A DNA stretch of 56,390 nt from Pseudomonadota bacterium (GTDB taxonomy: Bacteria; Pseudomonadota; Gammaproteobacteria; Xanthomonadales; Rhodanobacteraceae). A program made the translations under genes and the position numbers. The notes under the pieces are model-generated. The model saw only the letters and a list, made by a program, of their open reading frames with translations, ran no database searches and was not told the DNA's origin. The stretch covers positions 1-56,390 of the forward strand of contig JAKAWV010000020.1 in NCBI GenBank assembly GCA_021827205.1, given 5' to 3'. Shown here in pieces: positions 28,401-36,164 of this stretch (position 1 is the stretch's first letter; each line of letters opens with the position of its first letter).

Positions 28401-28746
28401 GGATGATCGCCTCCTGGCGCGGCACACCGACGCGGAACTCGGCGGTGATCACCGCCACGCCGGGACGGCTGACCGAGTACACGTGCTTGATGCCGCGAAT
28501 CTCGGAGACTTTCTGCTCCAGCGGAAACGCGACCAGATTTTCCACATCGCGCACGTCCGCGCCGGCGAACGGCACCGTGATCGTGGCCATGGTGACCTCG
28601 ATCTGCGGGTCTTCCTCGCGCGGGGTGATGATGACCGCGGCAAGGCCCAGCAGCAGGCCCACGATCGCCAGCAACGGGGTGATCTGCGAGGCCTGGAACG
28701 CGCGCGCGATACGTCCGGAAATGCCGAGCGGCTTGGTACCGGCCAT
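25495..28746 (-). CDS. RND-family efflux transporter permease
   Basis: A protein of 1083 residues, the full RND length, with two membrane halves and two large periplasmic loops. The N-terminal helix is followed by TVPFAGADVRDVENLVAFPLEQ. TM4 contains the proton-relay pair D421-D422 in GILVDDAIVVVENIHRH. The second half has IMAPIPLTVIGVMPGHWLLHA and SMIGMIALAGIIVRNSILLVDF. It is the last gene of a minus-strand operon with an adaptor (4 bases upstream), a DUF2892 protein and sulfide:quinone reductase. No outer-membrane channel gene is nearby. Substrate unknown; its context links it to reactive sulfur species rather than classical drugs. Confidence 0.92.
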   Translation of the reverse strand: MAGTKPLGISGRIARAFQASQITPLLAIVGLLLGLAAVIITPREEDPQIEVTMATITVPFAGADVRDVENLVAFPLEQKVSEIRGIKHVYSVSRPGVAVITAEFRVGVPRQEAIIRLYNKVYSNLDWVPPGVGVGQPIIKPMGINDVPIMTLTLWSDHANPVQLAEVARTLETTLKTVPGTRDVYTVGAPQRAVLVKLDPGKLAAYNLTVTDLSNALKAANVATDAGDEYSRNTDFPVKAGTLLMDANEVHNLVIGLAGGKPIYMSDVADVVGGANYPTRYAAYGTPVGMGGPATGLAPAVTIAIAKKQGENAIDITDAIRARLTQLRNIEIPADVHVAVTRDYGRSADAKATELMQHLLLATVSVVLLMLLALGWREAIVVGVAVVITLAITLFASWAIGFTINRVSLFALIFSIGILVDDAIVVVENIHRHMAMGNKKLGEAIPIAVDEVGGPTILATFTVIAALLPMAFVGGLMGPYMRPIPINASVGMLISLAVAFVVTPWMAYHLLKKLAQHHDEHGAGPGHAAESRLDQKLYALFNRVMSPFLLGEKAKRNRRRLFAAIGLLVLLSVSLVGIKAVILKMLPFDNKSEFQVVLNMPEGSTLEQTNRVLTDMGQVLAKVPEVVNYQLYAGTPAPIDFNGLVRQYFMRTMPYQGMIQVNLVGKDQRSRQSHQIARAVRPALAAIAARFHAHLQVVEIPPGPPAMAPIVAEIYGPSYAVQEKIALDVEHLFEHTRNIVDVNTTVENPRAQRKLLVIDRTRAATLGVSQQQIVDAIAAGLGGIDATYLQDGNAKHAIPVMLRLPQSDLGSLDSVLTLRVRSQAGQLIPLSEVVRVKTTPWSDAIYHQDLLPVTYVTGDDAGHVDSALYGMFMLVSEISQRTFDGHHLAQHFIGPPQNGDSFSIKWGGEWTTTYETFRDMGLAYSMGLVLIYLLVVGQFRSYLVPLVIMAPIPLTVIGVMPGHWLLHAQFTATSMIGMIALAGIIVRNSILLVDFINHSVLAGKPLEEAVIEAGAVRAKPIILTALAAMIGAFFILGDPIFQGLAVSMVFGILVSTLLTLVVIPLLYFGYLKHFGVAALQHEA

Positions 28747-28750
28747 GCGC

Positions 28751-29839
28751 TCAGGTCCCCTGGTCGTTCGACTTGCGGTGCTGCTTGACCAGCCAGGCCA
28801 CCGCCTGCAGTGGATTGCTGGCGATGGTTTCGCCCGCCGCCAACCCCGAGATCACTTCGACCTGATCGCCGAAATGCGCGCCCAGCCGCACCTGGCGCAG
28901 CGCGATCTCGCCGTCGCGGAATACATACACGCCGGTGATCTCGCCCCGCTGCAGCAAAGCCGAATCAGGCACCAGCAGGCGTGGTCGCGAACCAATCATG
29001 AAAGCCACCTGCACCACCTCACCGGGATTCAGGCCGGTATCGGCCGGCGGCAATTCCAGGCGCACGGTGAAGGTGTGCGTGGTCGGATCGGCATACGGAA
29101 ACACGATGACCTTGGCTGCCTCGATGCGCTTGCGTCCGCCATCGAGCACCACCCAGGCGCGCGCGTACTTGCGAATGGCATCGACATCGCTTTGCGGCAC
29201 CTGCGCCTCGACGCGCAATTGGTTCAACGAGATGCCGGCGATCAGCGGCTGCCCCGGCTGCACCGCCTCGCCGACCTGCACGAAGCGCTGGGTGACGATA
29301 CCCGCGTAGGGTGCGCGCACCACGGTGTAATCCTGACTCTGCTGCGCCGCGCGCGCGTTCTGCCGCGCGGCATCCAGCGCGGCCTTGGCCGAATCACGCG
29401 TGGCCAGCGTCTGATCGTATTGCGCCTTGGACACCAGCTTGCGCGCGTAGACTTGCGCGATGCGCGTGTACTGCGCCTCGGCATCGGTATAGGCCGCCTG
29501 CGCGGAACGCACCCGTGCCGCCGCGGCACGCGCCGCGGAGCCTTGCTCGACATCGGTGAAGCGTGCCACCACCGCACCCTTGGGCACGTAATCATTGACA
29601 TCAAACGGCAGCTCGACCACGCGCCCGGCGGTCTGCGCCGACAGCGTGGCGCGATTGACCGCCTGCACCGTGCCATCCCACACGCGATCGCGCGGCGTGA
29701 CCTGCTCGGACACGGTCAAAACCGGTATCGGCGCCACGGCATTCGCCACCGATGCCGGCGCCTGCGGATGGCTGCAAGCAGTCAGCAGCAGCACCGGCGT
29801 CACAGCGGCACCGAGCAGAAGGCCGCGCAGGCTTGGCAT
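28751..29839 (-). CDS. RND efflux periplasmic adaptor (membrane fusion lipoprotein)
   Basis: A protein of 362 residues. The signal peptide ends in lipobox LTAC (Cys at about residue 22), so it is probably a lipoprotein in the inner membrane facing the periplasm. It has the usual adaptor layout: lipoyl half (LSAQTAGRVVELPFDVND), a helical hairpin (about 95-165), second lipoyl half (VVRAPYAGIVTQRFVQVGEAV), then beta-barrel and membrane-proximal domains. The ATG at 29839 is chosen over a long upstream open frame that is only noncoding overlap. It pairs with the RND permease 4 bases downstream. Confidence 0.91.
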   Translation of the reverse strand: MPSLRGLLLGAAVTPVLLLTACSHPQAPASVANAVAPIPVLTVSEQVTPRDRVWDGTVQAVNRATLSAQTAGRVVELPFDVNDYVPKGAVVARFTDVEQGSAARAAAARVRSAQAAYTDAEAQYTRIAQVYARKLVSKAQYDQTLATRDSAKAALDAARQNARAAQQSQDYTVVRAPYAGIVTQRFVQVGEAVQPGQPLIAGISLNQLRVEAQVPQSDVDAIRKYARAWVVLDGGRKRIEAAKVIVFPYADPTTHTFTVRLELPPADTGLNPGEVVQVAFMIGSRPRLLVPDSALLQRGEITGVYVFRDGEIALRQVRLGAHFGDQVEVISGLAAGETIASNPLQAVAWLVKQHRKSNDQGT

Positions 29840-29850
29840 GGGCACGCGCC

Positions 29851-30054
29851 TCAACGGAACGCGCAACCGGCCGGCAGGCCGAGCTTGCGCAACACCATCG
29901 CCAGCGGGCAGAAGCTGGTGAACGCGGACTGCAGCAGGTTCAGCCCGACGAAGGCCGCCAGCAGCATCCACAGCGGAGATACCAGCCAGGCCAGCAGCAC
30001 GCTGATCAGGATCATGCTGCCGGCAAATGCAAAAACGATGCGATCGATGTTCAT
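29851..30054 (-). CDS. DUF2892 (YgaP-type) inner-membrane protein
   Basis: A protein of 67 residues from ATG 30054. Residues 1-18 (MNIDRIVFAFAGSMILIS) and the rest form two membrane helices, with SFCPLAMVLRKLGL near the C-terminus; the CP motif is typical of DUF2892. The same domain is fused to rhodanese in YgaP and is found beside sulfide-oxidising enzymes, including bigR operons. It lies between sqr and the RND adaptor, 11 bases before the latter. It may handle sulfane sulfur at the membrane; function is inferred. Confidence 0.85.
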   Translation of the reverse strand: MNIDRIVFAFAGSMILISVLLAWLVSPLWMLLAAFVGLNLLQSAFTSFCPLAMVLRKLGLPAGCAFR

Positions 30055-30159
30055 GGTGGACACGGCTCCATAGTGACGGGTGAATCGGTATCGGGCGCGA
30101 GGCATGGCGCCGGCGCCAACGTGAAACGCTCGCGCGAGCTCGATGCCGCGCGCGAGTAC

Positions 30160-31443
30160 TCAGGGTTTCGACGTGTTCTTCAGGCGCTCGATGCCCAACG
30201 CCTTGAGTACGTATTTTTCGTAGATGGGATCGGTATTGCCGGTCTTCATCTTGTTCATGAAATATTTCTCGAAGGCCACCTTGGCAAGATGCACCCACTT
30301 GCCGACCTTGGCCCAGGTGACGTTGCGCGGCGGGATCTGCGGCAGCGCCACGAAGGCCGCGCCGGTGTCGCCCATGTCGGCCAGGCAGATGGCATTCCAC
30401 GTAGCCACCTGATCGGCCGGCTTGCCCGCGATCTCGCTGACGATGTTGTGCACGATCGCGCCGACCATCGACTCGATCATGTAGCCGGTCTTGGGCGCGC
30501 CGGTGGGTACCGGAGTCGTCTCCACCGGCGGGATCGCCACGCATACGCCGGCCGAGAAGATATTGTGATATTTGGGACTGCGCTGGTGCTTGTCGATGAG
30601 CACGAAACCACGCGGATTGCACAGGCCTTCCACCGCCGCCACCGCATCGACACCCTTGAACGCCGGCATCACCATGCTGAAGGCGCTGGGGATGCGGTGC
30701 TCCTGCAGCAACTGGCCCTTGCCGTCGAGTTCGTTGACCACGACCTCGGTGGCCGTGACCTCGACGACCTTTGCGTTGCAGATCCACTTGATGTGGCGCT
30801 GGCGGAACTCGGACTCGATCAACCCCTTCGAGTCGCCCACGCCGCCCAAGCCCATGTGCCCCACGTATGGTTCGGGGGTGACATAGGTGATCGGCACGCG
30901 GTCACGGATCTTGCGCTTGCGCAGGTCGGTTTCGATGATGGTCGCGAACTCGTAAGCCGGACCGAAACAACTGGTGCCAGGCGCCGCGCCAATCACCACC
31001 GGGCCGGGATTCTTGACGAATTCCTGATAGGCATTCCATGTCGCCTCGGCGTGCGGTGTGGTGCAGATCGAATGCGAATGCTGGTCCGGAGCCAGCCCCG
31101 GGATCTCGTCGAACGCCAGCTTGGGACCGGTGCAGATCACCAGATAGTCGTAGGCCAGCTCCTTGCCGCTGCGCGTGACCAGCACATTTTGCGCGGCGCG
31201 GATCTCGGTGGCCGGCTCGTCCACGAATTCGATCTTCTTGCGCGCCAGACAGGGCTTCACCTCCAGCATCACGTCGTCGCGTTTGCGCCAGCCCACGCCC
31301 ACCCATGGGTTGGAGGGTGTGAACGAAAATCCCGGGCCATCACCCACCACGGTGATGGCGTGGTCGCCACCCAGCCCCGCATGCAGCTCGTACGCCGCAG
31401 TCATGCCGCCGATGCCGGCGCCCAGCACAATGATCTTTGCCAT
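30160..31443 (-). CDS. sqr: Sulfide:quinone oxidoreductase, type I
   Basis: A protein of 427 residues from ATG 31443 with GGGAGGG just upstream. The FAD-binding fold begins MAKIIVLGAGIGGMTAAYEL. Three cysteines line up with the catalytic set of Acidithiobacillus-type SQR (known Cys128, Cys160, Cys356): here Cys127 in HSICTTP, Cys159 in GTSCFGPAYEF and Cys353 in NAICLADMGD. A C-terminal amphipathic region (VHLAKVAFEKYFMNKMKTG) fits membrane attachment. It oxidises sulfide to polysulfide/persulfide and feeds electrons to quinone. It is first in the operon sqr-DUF2892-adaptor-RND and divergent from an SqrR-like regulator. Confidence 0.93.
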   Translation of the reverse strand: MAKIIVLGAGIGGMTAAYELHAGLGGDHAITVVGDGPGFSFTPSNPWVGVGWRKRDDVMLEVKPCLARKKIEFVDEPATEIRAAQNVLVTRSGKELAYDYLVICTGPKLAFDEIPGLAPDQHSHSICTTPHAEATWNAYQEFVKNPGPVVIGAAPGTSCFGPAYEFATIIETDLRKRKIRDRVPITYVTPEPYVGHMGLGGVGDSKGLIESEFRQRHIKWICNAKVVEVTATEVVVNELDGKGQLLQEHRIPSAFSMVMPAFKGVDAVAAVEGLCNPRGFVLIDKHQRSPKYHNIFSAGVCVAIPPVETTPVPTGAPKTGYMIESMVGAIVHNIVSEIAGKPADQVATWNAICLADMGDTGAAFVALPQIPPRNVTWAKVGKWVHLAKVAFEKYFMNKMKTGNTDPIYEKYVLKALGIERLKNTSKP

Positions 31444-31500
31444 GGTCCCTCCCGCTCTCCGGTCGTTGCGTGCGTCATCGCGCACGAGGCTCGATTCGTA

Positions 31501-31541
31501 ATATTAGATATATATTATTTAGTTTTCATGAATATTGTCAA
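31501..31541 (-). promoter_or_regulatory. sqr operon promoter with AT-rich operator
   Basis: Read on the minus strand, TTGACA (31541-31536), an 18-base spacer and TAATAT (31517-31512) make a strong sigma-70 promoter about 70 bases upstream of sqr. The -10 zone lies in an AT-rich imperfect palindrome (AATAT-N7-ATATT, 31500-31518) that contrasts with the GC-rich surroundings and resembles the AT-rich sites bound by BigR-type ArsR repressors. The operator role is inferred. Confidence 0.6.
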
Positions 31542-31624
31542 CGGTCCAGCCGTGTCGCATGAGAGTACCCCTGTTGCCGGCAAGCGGGCACACTATCCAC
31601 AGCAGATAATCCGCAGGAGTCGAC

Positions 31625-32008
31625 ATGACCGCGTCGCGCAGCAATCGCAACAGCGTTGCCTTGGACAACAACTTTGACTTCGAGGGCATGCAGCGCAATG
31701 CCGATGACGCCGCGCGCCTGCTGCGCGCCCTGGCCAACCCCCAGCGCCTGCGCATCCTGTGCCTGCTGGTCGGCGGCGAGATGTCCGTCGGAAACATCAA
31801 CGCGCGTATCGATCTCAGCCAGTCCGCGCTGTCGCAGCACCTGGCGGTGTTGCGCGAAGAGCATCTGGTGAGCACGCGTCGCGAAGCGCAAACCATCCAT
31901 TACGCGCTGCTCAACGGCCCCGCGCAGGTCATCATCGAAACCCTGCACGGCATCTACTGCAGCCCCAAGAAAAGTCGTGGCAACACACAGCGCGTGTGCG
32001 CGCCCTGA
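31625..32008 (+). CDS. ArsR-family persulfide-responsive repressor (SqrR/BigR-like)
   Basis: A protein of 127 residues from ATG 31625 with GCAGGAG upstream. The winged HTH includes LLRALANPQRLRILCLLVGG and SQSALSQHLAVLREEHLV. Two cysteines, Cys46 in RILCLL and Cys112 in GIYCSP, are 66 residues apart, exactly the spacing of the sensing pair in SqrR (Cys41/Cys107) and BigR (Cys42/Cys108), which forms a polysulfide bridge. No classical metal-binding CxC motif is present. It is divergent from the sqr operon across a 180-base promoter region, so it likely represses that operon until persulfides accumulate. Regulation is inferred from the family and the gene layout. Confidence 0.87.
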   Translation: MTASRSNRNSVALDNNFDFEGMQRNADDAARLLRALANPQRLRILCLLVGGEMSVGNINARIDLSQSALSQHLAVLREEHLVSTRREAQTIHYALLNGPAQVIIETLHGIYCSPKKSRGNTQRVCAP

Positions 32009-32018
32009 GCGCGCGGGT

Positions 32019-32333
32019 TCAGGCGCAGGAAAATCCCGGTGTCAGCACGATGGCCTGCTCGCGCTCGCGCTTGAACGCCGCGCCAATGCGACGCATGCGT
32101 TCGAAGGAATCCACCAGCTCGCGCGCATGGCGCACCAGTTCGCGGCCCGCCGGCGTGACACGCACGCCGCCGCGGTTGCGCTCGAAACACTCCGCGCCCA
32201 GATAACCCTCCAGCTTGCGCAACTGGATGCTCAGGGTTGACTGGGTGACGTGGCAACGACGCGCGGCCTCATGGAAGTTCAGGCAGTCCGCGACGGCGAT
32301 CAGGTAACGGAAATCACGGATCGTCAAGGGCAC
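32019..32333 (-). CDS. Truncated LysR-family protein (DNA-binding domain only, OxyR-like)
   Basis: A protein of 104 residues. Residues 1-62 form a complete LysR HTH with TIRDFRYLIAVADCLNFHEA and CHVTQSTLSIQLRKLEGYLG, most like OxyR/CysB-type regulators. The linker helix follows (ELVRHARELVDSFERMR), and then the protein stops; the 200-residue effector domain is missing. Downstream is the convergent end of the ArsR gene, 10 bases away, with no remains of the missing part. It is either a decayed regulator or a stand-alone DNA-binding protein. It is divergent from the MetX-family gene, a usual LysR target position. Confidence 0.72.
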   Translation of the reverse strand: MPLTIRDFRYLIAVADCLNFHEAARRCHVTQSTLSIQLRKLEGYLGAECFERNRGGVRVTPAGRELVRHARELVDSFERMRRIGAAFKREREQAIVLTPGFSCA

Positions 32334-32477
32334 TCTCCTGCGGGTTTGCCAAAGCGATGCTCACGCAAGCGCGCACGGCAGTCCAAGCGATTGTCGCGAT
32401 GGCACGCATAGAAACAGCCTATTCCCTTGTGCGATGCGCGTCGCTAGCCTCCGTGGTTTGATCCACAGTGCACTGCC

Positions 32478-33641
32478 ATGGCCGACGCGCGTCGTTATCA
32501 CCGCCTGCCCTCGCCGTTTCGCATGAAGCGCGGCGGTGAATTGATTGGCGCCCACCTGGCCTACGAAACGTGGGGCACGCTCTCGCCGCACGCCGACAAT
32601 GCCGTGCTCATCCTGCCCGGGCTCTCGCCCAGCGCGCACGCGGCATCCGGCCCGCATGACTCATCCGATGGCTGGTGGGAAGCGATCATCGGTCCCGGCA
32701 AGGCCATCGACACCGAACGCTGGTTCGTCATTTGCGTCAACTCGCTGGGCAGTTGCAAAGGTTCCACCGGCCCGGCCTCGCACGATCCGACCAGTGGCCG
32801 GCCCTACGCCATCGAATTTCCCGAACTCACCTTGGAGGATGCCGCCAACGCCAACCAATGCCTGATTGATGCGCTGGGCATCGCGCGTCTGGCTTGCCTG
32901 GTGGGCTGCTCGATGGGTGGCATGACCACCTTGGCGCAGATGCTGCTGCATCCAAACTGCACGCGCGCGCACATCAGCATTTCGACCGCGCCGCAGGCGC
33001 AGCCGTTCGCCATCGCCATTCGCTCGCTGCAACGCGAGGCTATCCGCCTTGATCCGAACTGGAATAACGGCGCCTACGACGATACGCATTACCCCGAGGC
33101 CGGCATGCGCATCGCGCGCAAGCTGGGTGTGATCACGTATCGATCAGCGCTGGAGTGGAGCGGCCGCTTCAGTCGCATCCGCCTCGACAGCGGTGCGCGC
33201 GACGAAGACCCCTTTGCCTTCGAGTTCGCCGTGGAGTCGTATCTCGAAGCACACGCGCGGCGTTTCGTGCGCACCTACGACCCCAACAGTTACCTGTACC
33301 TCAGCCGCGCCAGCGATTGGTTCGACATCGCCGAATACGGCGGCGGCAGCGTGGCCGCCGGGCTCAAGAAAATCTGCATCGAGAACGCGCTGGTGATCGG
33401 CGTGGATACCGATATCCTGTTTCCCATCGAGCAGCAGAAGGCCATTGCCGACGGCCTCGCCGAGGCCGGCGCCAAGGTCGATTTCGTGGCGCTGGATTCT
33501 CCGCAAGGCCACGACGCGTTCCTCGTCGATACCGATCGCTTCGGCGCCGAGATACGCCGCTTTCTCGACACCCTCGACACCACCGGCAGCGTCGCCAGCA
33601 GTGTCGCCCCAGCGCCTGCGGAGCAGGCCCGCCATGACTGA
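32478..33641 (+). CDS. metX: Serine (or homoserine) O-succinyltransferase, MetX family
   Basis: A protein of 387 residues of the alpha/beta-hydrolase MetX family: HRLPSPFRMKRGGELIGAHL, AYETWGTL, nucleophile Ser in GCSMGGMTTLAQ, catalytic Asp in GVDTDILFP and His in QGHDAFLVD. The N-terminal half and the segment LSPSAHAA follow the Xanthomonas enzymes that were shown to acylate L-serine with succinyl-CoA rather than homoserine. The product would feed cysteine synthesis. The next gene is cysteine dioxygenase, overlapping by 8 bases, so a cysteine role is more likely than a methionine role. Substrate specificity is inferred from subfamily resemblance. Confidence 0.87.
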   Translation: MADARRYHRLPSPFRMKRGGELIGAHLAYETWGTLSPHADNAVLILPGLSPSAHAASGPHDSSDGWWEAIIGPGKAIDTERWFVICVNSLGSCKGSTGPASHDPTSGRPYAIEFPELTLEDAANANQCLIDALGIARLACLVGCSMGGMTTLAQMLLHPNCTRAHISISTAPQAQPFAIAIRSLQREAIRLDPNWNNGAYDDTHYPEAGMRIARKLGVITYRSALEWSGRFSRIRLDSGARDEDPFAFEFAVESYLEAHARRFVRTYDPNSYLYLSRASDWFDIAEYGGGSVAAGLKKICIENALVIGVDTDILFPIEQQKAIADGLAEAGAKVDFVALDSPQGHDAFLVDTDRFGAEIRRFLDTLDTTGSVASSVAPAPAEQARHD

Positions 33642-34218
33642 TGCAGTGAGCCCTATCTGTCAGTCACTGATCGATTGCGTCGATGCCGCGCTCGGCGCCA
33701 ACGACACCGAGGCGCTGACCGCGCGCCTGCGCAACGGTCTGTGTCAGCTCATGCGCGATCAGCGCTTGCAACTGCCCGCCGCGATCCTCACCCCGCTGGG
33801 TGATCGCTATGCGCGGCGCGAGTTGTATCGCAGCACGCGCCACGTCTACAGCATCGTGGCGATGACCTGGGGACCGGGCCAGGGCACCGGCATCCACGAT
33901 CACGCCGGCCTGTGGTGCGTCGAGGGCGTCTGGCAGGGCCAGTTGCAAATCACCCGTTACGCGCTGCGTGCGCACGATGCCGCAGGCTGGCGCTTCGACG
34001 CCGAAACAGCCTTCATCGCCGGCACCGGTTCGGCCGGCAGTCTGATCCCGCCGCACGAGCACCACGCCATCCGCAATCCCAGCAGCAGCGCGGTGGCGAT
34101 CAGCCTGCACGTGTACGCCGAGCCCATCACCTGCTGTGGCGTGTACGAGCCGCAGGCCGGCGCGCCCGGCTATTACCAGCGTCGCGAACGGCAATTGTCT
34201 CTCGACCCGATCGACTGA
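33634..34218 (+). CDS. Cysteine dioxygenase (type I)
   Basis: A protein of 194 residues with the cupin metal site of thiol dioxygenases: His88 and His90 in GIHDHAG and His144 in HHAIRN. The Ser157-His159-Tyr161 triad is in SLHVYAEP. Cys95 is five residues after His90, matching the Cys that crosslinks to Tyr in mammalian CDO; many bacterial enzymes have Gly there. Arg61 in RYARREL matches the substrate-carboxylate Arg of cysteine-specific enzymes. It oxidises cysteine to cysteine sulfinate. Overlapping the O-succinyltransferase gene by 8 bases, it pairs cysteine synthesis and breakdown in one transcript. Confidence 0.9.
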   Translation: MTDAVSPICQSLIDCVDAALGANDTEALTARLRNGLCQLMRDQRLQLPAAILTPLGDRYARRELYRSTRHVYSIVAMTWGPGQGTGIHDHAGLWCVEGVWQGQLQITRYALRAHDAAGWRFDAETAFIAGTGSAGSLIPPHEHHAIRNPSSSAVAISLHVYAEPITCCGVYEPQAGAPGYYQRRERQLSLDPID

Positions 34219-34246
34219 ATGCCGCATACTTCGCCGCTTGATCCGT

Positions 34247-34333
34247 GCCGAAGTGGCGGAATCGGTAGACGCAGCGGACTCAAAATCCGCCGCCCTTAAA
34301 AGCGTGAGGGTTCGAGTCCCTCCTTCGGCACCA
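34247..34333 (+). tRNA. tRNA-Leu (CAA anticodon)
   Basis: An 87-nt class II tRNA with encoded CCA. Acceptor GCCGAAG pairs with CTTCGGC, the anticodon stem GCGGA/TCCGC encloses loop CTCAAAA, the variable arm is long, and the T-loop is TTCGAGT. It reads TTG. tRNA-Leu genes are frequent island integration sites, and the foreign region begins immediately downstream, but no second copy of the tRNA 3' end was found. Confidence 0.95.
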
Positions 34334-35121
34334 GCACTTCCGGGCACGTCCGCAGACGTCCGGGAAACCCAGAAAACATAGTAAAATGCTCGCTTTCGCA
34401 TACAGCGGAGTCCGCCGCTGTCCGCTTGCAGCCGGTCGCTTGCGAGAGTGATAAAGAGTATCCAACAGGCCGTTCTTTGTGCTGCGCTCATGTGCTATGT
34501 TGCCTCGCATCTTGCATGCTCATCCGCTTCCGATCAGCCCTGAATCTCAGCCATGAAAATTGCTCGCCAAGCGCAAGGTCGGCTCTCGGCATGGCTTGCA
34601 CAGCTTCATGGCGTGCGTCCGTCGCGGCGGCATCGCGCTCAGGCGACATCGACGCTTGCTTGCAACGATATGCGGCTTCCGCCGGATAATGCCGCGCATC
34701 CCGAAAAGGGACTTCCTACGGTCGTACTTGCTCTGCCGGATCGCGTGGTCGCTGCCGCTGATCGCGCATTCGATGTCCCTCGGGGACTTCCGTGGGTCGT
34801 TGTCCAGCAGGATGTTGACCCACCATGCACCGCGCGCTTCGCAGGCGGCATATCAGCCTGCGGTCTCCAGCACCCGTCCCTTGGGGACTTCCGTGAGCCG
34901 TAGATCTGTGATCTGTCGGCTGCGGCGAGGCGCTTCTCAACCGCCGCAGGCGGGTCACTCGAGCATCGGTCAACAGACTCCGCTGAAACTGCACAAGATT
35001 CATCGCCACGACGCCCACCTTGAAAGGGCTCATCGCCCACCGGGACCGTCGCAAATTGCTCGTCCGGCGGCTGCGGTTCGAGGCCAATCAGGTACCTTTG
35101 TTAGATTTATCGGACATTTAA
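34334..35121 (+). other. Gene-free left flank of the island
   Basis: About 790 bases without a recognisable gene between tRNA-Leu and deoC. Bases 34531-34957 are a degenerate copy of a repeat found inverted at 54547-54780. Short open frames here (for example 34560-35141) give basic low-complexity proteins with no family resemblance and look like repeat translation only. The base composition drops towards deoC. Confidence 0.6.
34531..34957 (+). repeat. Left copy of island-flanking inverted repeat
   Basis: The block 34556-34591 (36 bp, beginning AAAATTGCTCGCCAAGCGCA) is identical, in inverse orientation, to 54722-54757. Further shared patches follow: CGCTTCGCAGGCGGC near 34836, a CCCTTGG-GACT patch and GCCGTAGATCTG near 34898. 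The block ends with GAGGCGCTTCTCAACCGCC (34927-34957), which folds as CCGCC-GCA-GGCGG. The internal distance is about 190 bases longer than in the right copy. Confidence 0.75.
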
Positions 35122-36153
35122 ATGAGCTCAAGAGAAATTAATATTGTGACTCCGAAACAAGACGCTGCCATAGCGCCTCGATTTAACTTGATACTTGGTG
35201 ACAATCCCAGTACTGCAAATCTGAGGCGTTATCTGTCAGGTATTCCAAAGGTGGATGCCGTCGGGTTGGAACAGCGTGCCGCAGCATTGTCGACTCGTTC
35301 GATCAAGTCAACATCAAAGCTGAAATCGCTCGACAAGATCATTGAACTAATTGACCTGACTACGCTTGAAGGCGCAGATACGCCTGGTAAGATTCGATCG
35401 CTTGCGGCCAAAGCAATTCGGCCAGACCCGAGTGATCCCAGTACACCCCATGTGGCGGCAGTATGCGTCTACGGAGATATGGTCCCATATGCGGTGGATT
35501 CGTTAAGATACTTTAATAAAATGCGCGATGGTAATAGTATCAAGATTGCAGCGGTTGCAACCGCGTTTCCGAGCGGCAGAGCATCCCTGAACGCTAAGAT
35601 CGTAGACACCACCGAGGCGGTCGCCGCAGGAGCCGACGAAATCGATATGGTCATTGACCGTGGCGCATTTTTATCGGGTCATTTTGATCAGGTTTTTGAT
35701 CAGATCGCTTCGATCAAAGCGGCCTGTCGTCGCCCTGATAGTACTTATGCATGCCTCAAGGTTATTTTAGAAACGGGCGAGTTGAACACTTACGACAATG
35801 TTCGCGAGGCATCCTGGCTGGCCATACTGGCGGGTGCGGATTTCATTAAAACTTCGACAGGAAAAGTATCGCCGGCAGCAACTTTGCCTATGACGTTGCT
35901 AATGCTGGAAGCAGTGCGTGACTGGTATCAGTTGACTGGTGAGCGAATTGGAGTAAAGCCTGCGGGCGGCATACGAAATTCAAAGGAGGCTATCCGGTAC
36001 CTAGTGACAGTTGCCGAGACTGTGGGCGAAGAATGGTTACAGCCACACCTATTCCGCTTTGGCGCTTCAAGTTTGCTGAATGATGTGTTACTTCAACGAC
36101 AGAAAATGAAGACTGGCCATTACTCCGGTTCCAACTACGTAACAATCGATTAA
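35122..36153 (+). CDS. deoC: Deoxyribose-phosphate aldolase, long form
   Basis: A protein of 343 residues, about 90-120 longer than typical bacterial DeoC, resembling the eukaryotic/actinobacterial long form with an N-terminal extension of about 80 residues. Class I aldolase residues are visible: Asp in EIDMVIDRGAF, the Schiff-base Lys in DFIKTSTGKVSP and the second Lys in GVKPAGGIRNSKEA. It splits deoxyribose-5-phosphate into glyceraldehyde-3-phosphate and acetaldehyde. The two aldehyde dehydrogenase genes that follow (11 and 1 bases apart) can take up the acetaldehyde. This gene and the next two are clearly AT-richer than the rest of the window, a sign of transfer. No good ribosome site precedes the ATG. 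Confidence 0.93.
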   Translation: MSSREINIVTPKQDAAIAPRFNLILGDNPSTANLRRYLSGIPKVDAVGLEQRAAALSTRSIKSTSKLKSLDKIIELIDLTTLEGADTPGKIRSLAAKAIRPDPSDPSTPHVAAVCVYGDMVPYAVDSLRYFNKMRDGNSIKIAAVATAFPSGRASLNAKIVDTTEAVAAGADEIDMVIDRGAFLSGHFDQVFDQIASIKAACRRPDSTYACLKVILETGELNTYDNVREASWLAILAGADFIKTSTGKVSPAATLPMTLLMLEAVRDWYQLTGERIGVKPAGGIRNSKEAIRYLVTVAETVGEEWLQPHLFRFGASSLLNDVLLQRQKMKTGHYSGSNYVTID

Positions 36154-36164
36154 GGCTCGCAACC

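Noticed and set aside
27448-28788. 446-codon plus-strand frame opposite the RND permease
   Set aside because: His/Asp/Gly-rich shadow of the RND gene, typical for high GC; no motif.
34247-34333. tRNA-Leu 3' end as attL with a matching attR
   Set aside because: No second copy of the T-arm/acceptor sequence was found in the window, so site-specific integration is not shown.
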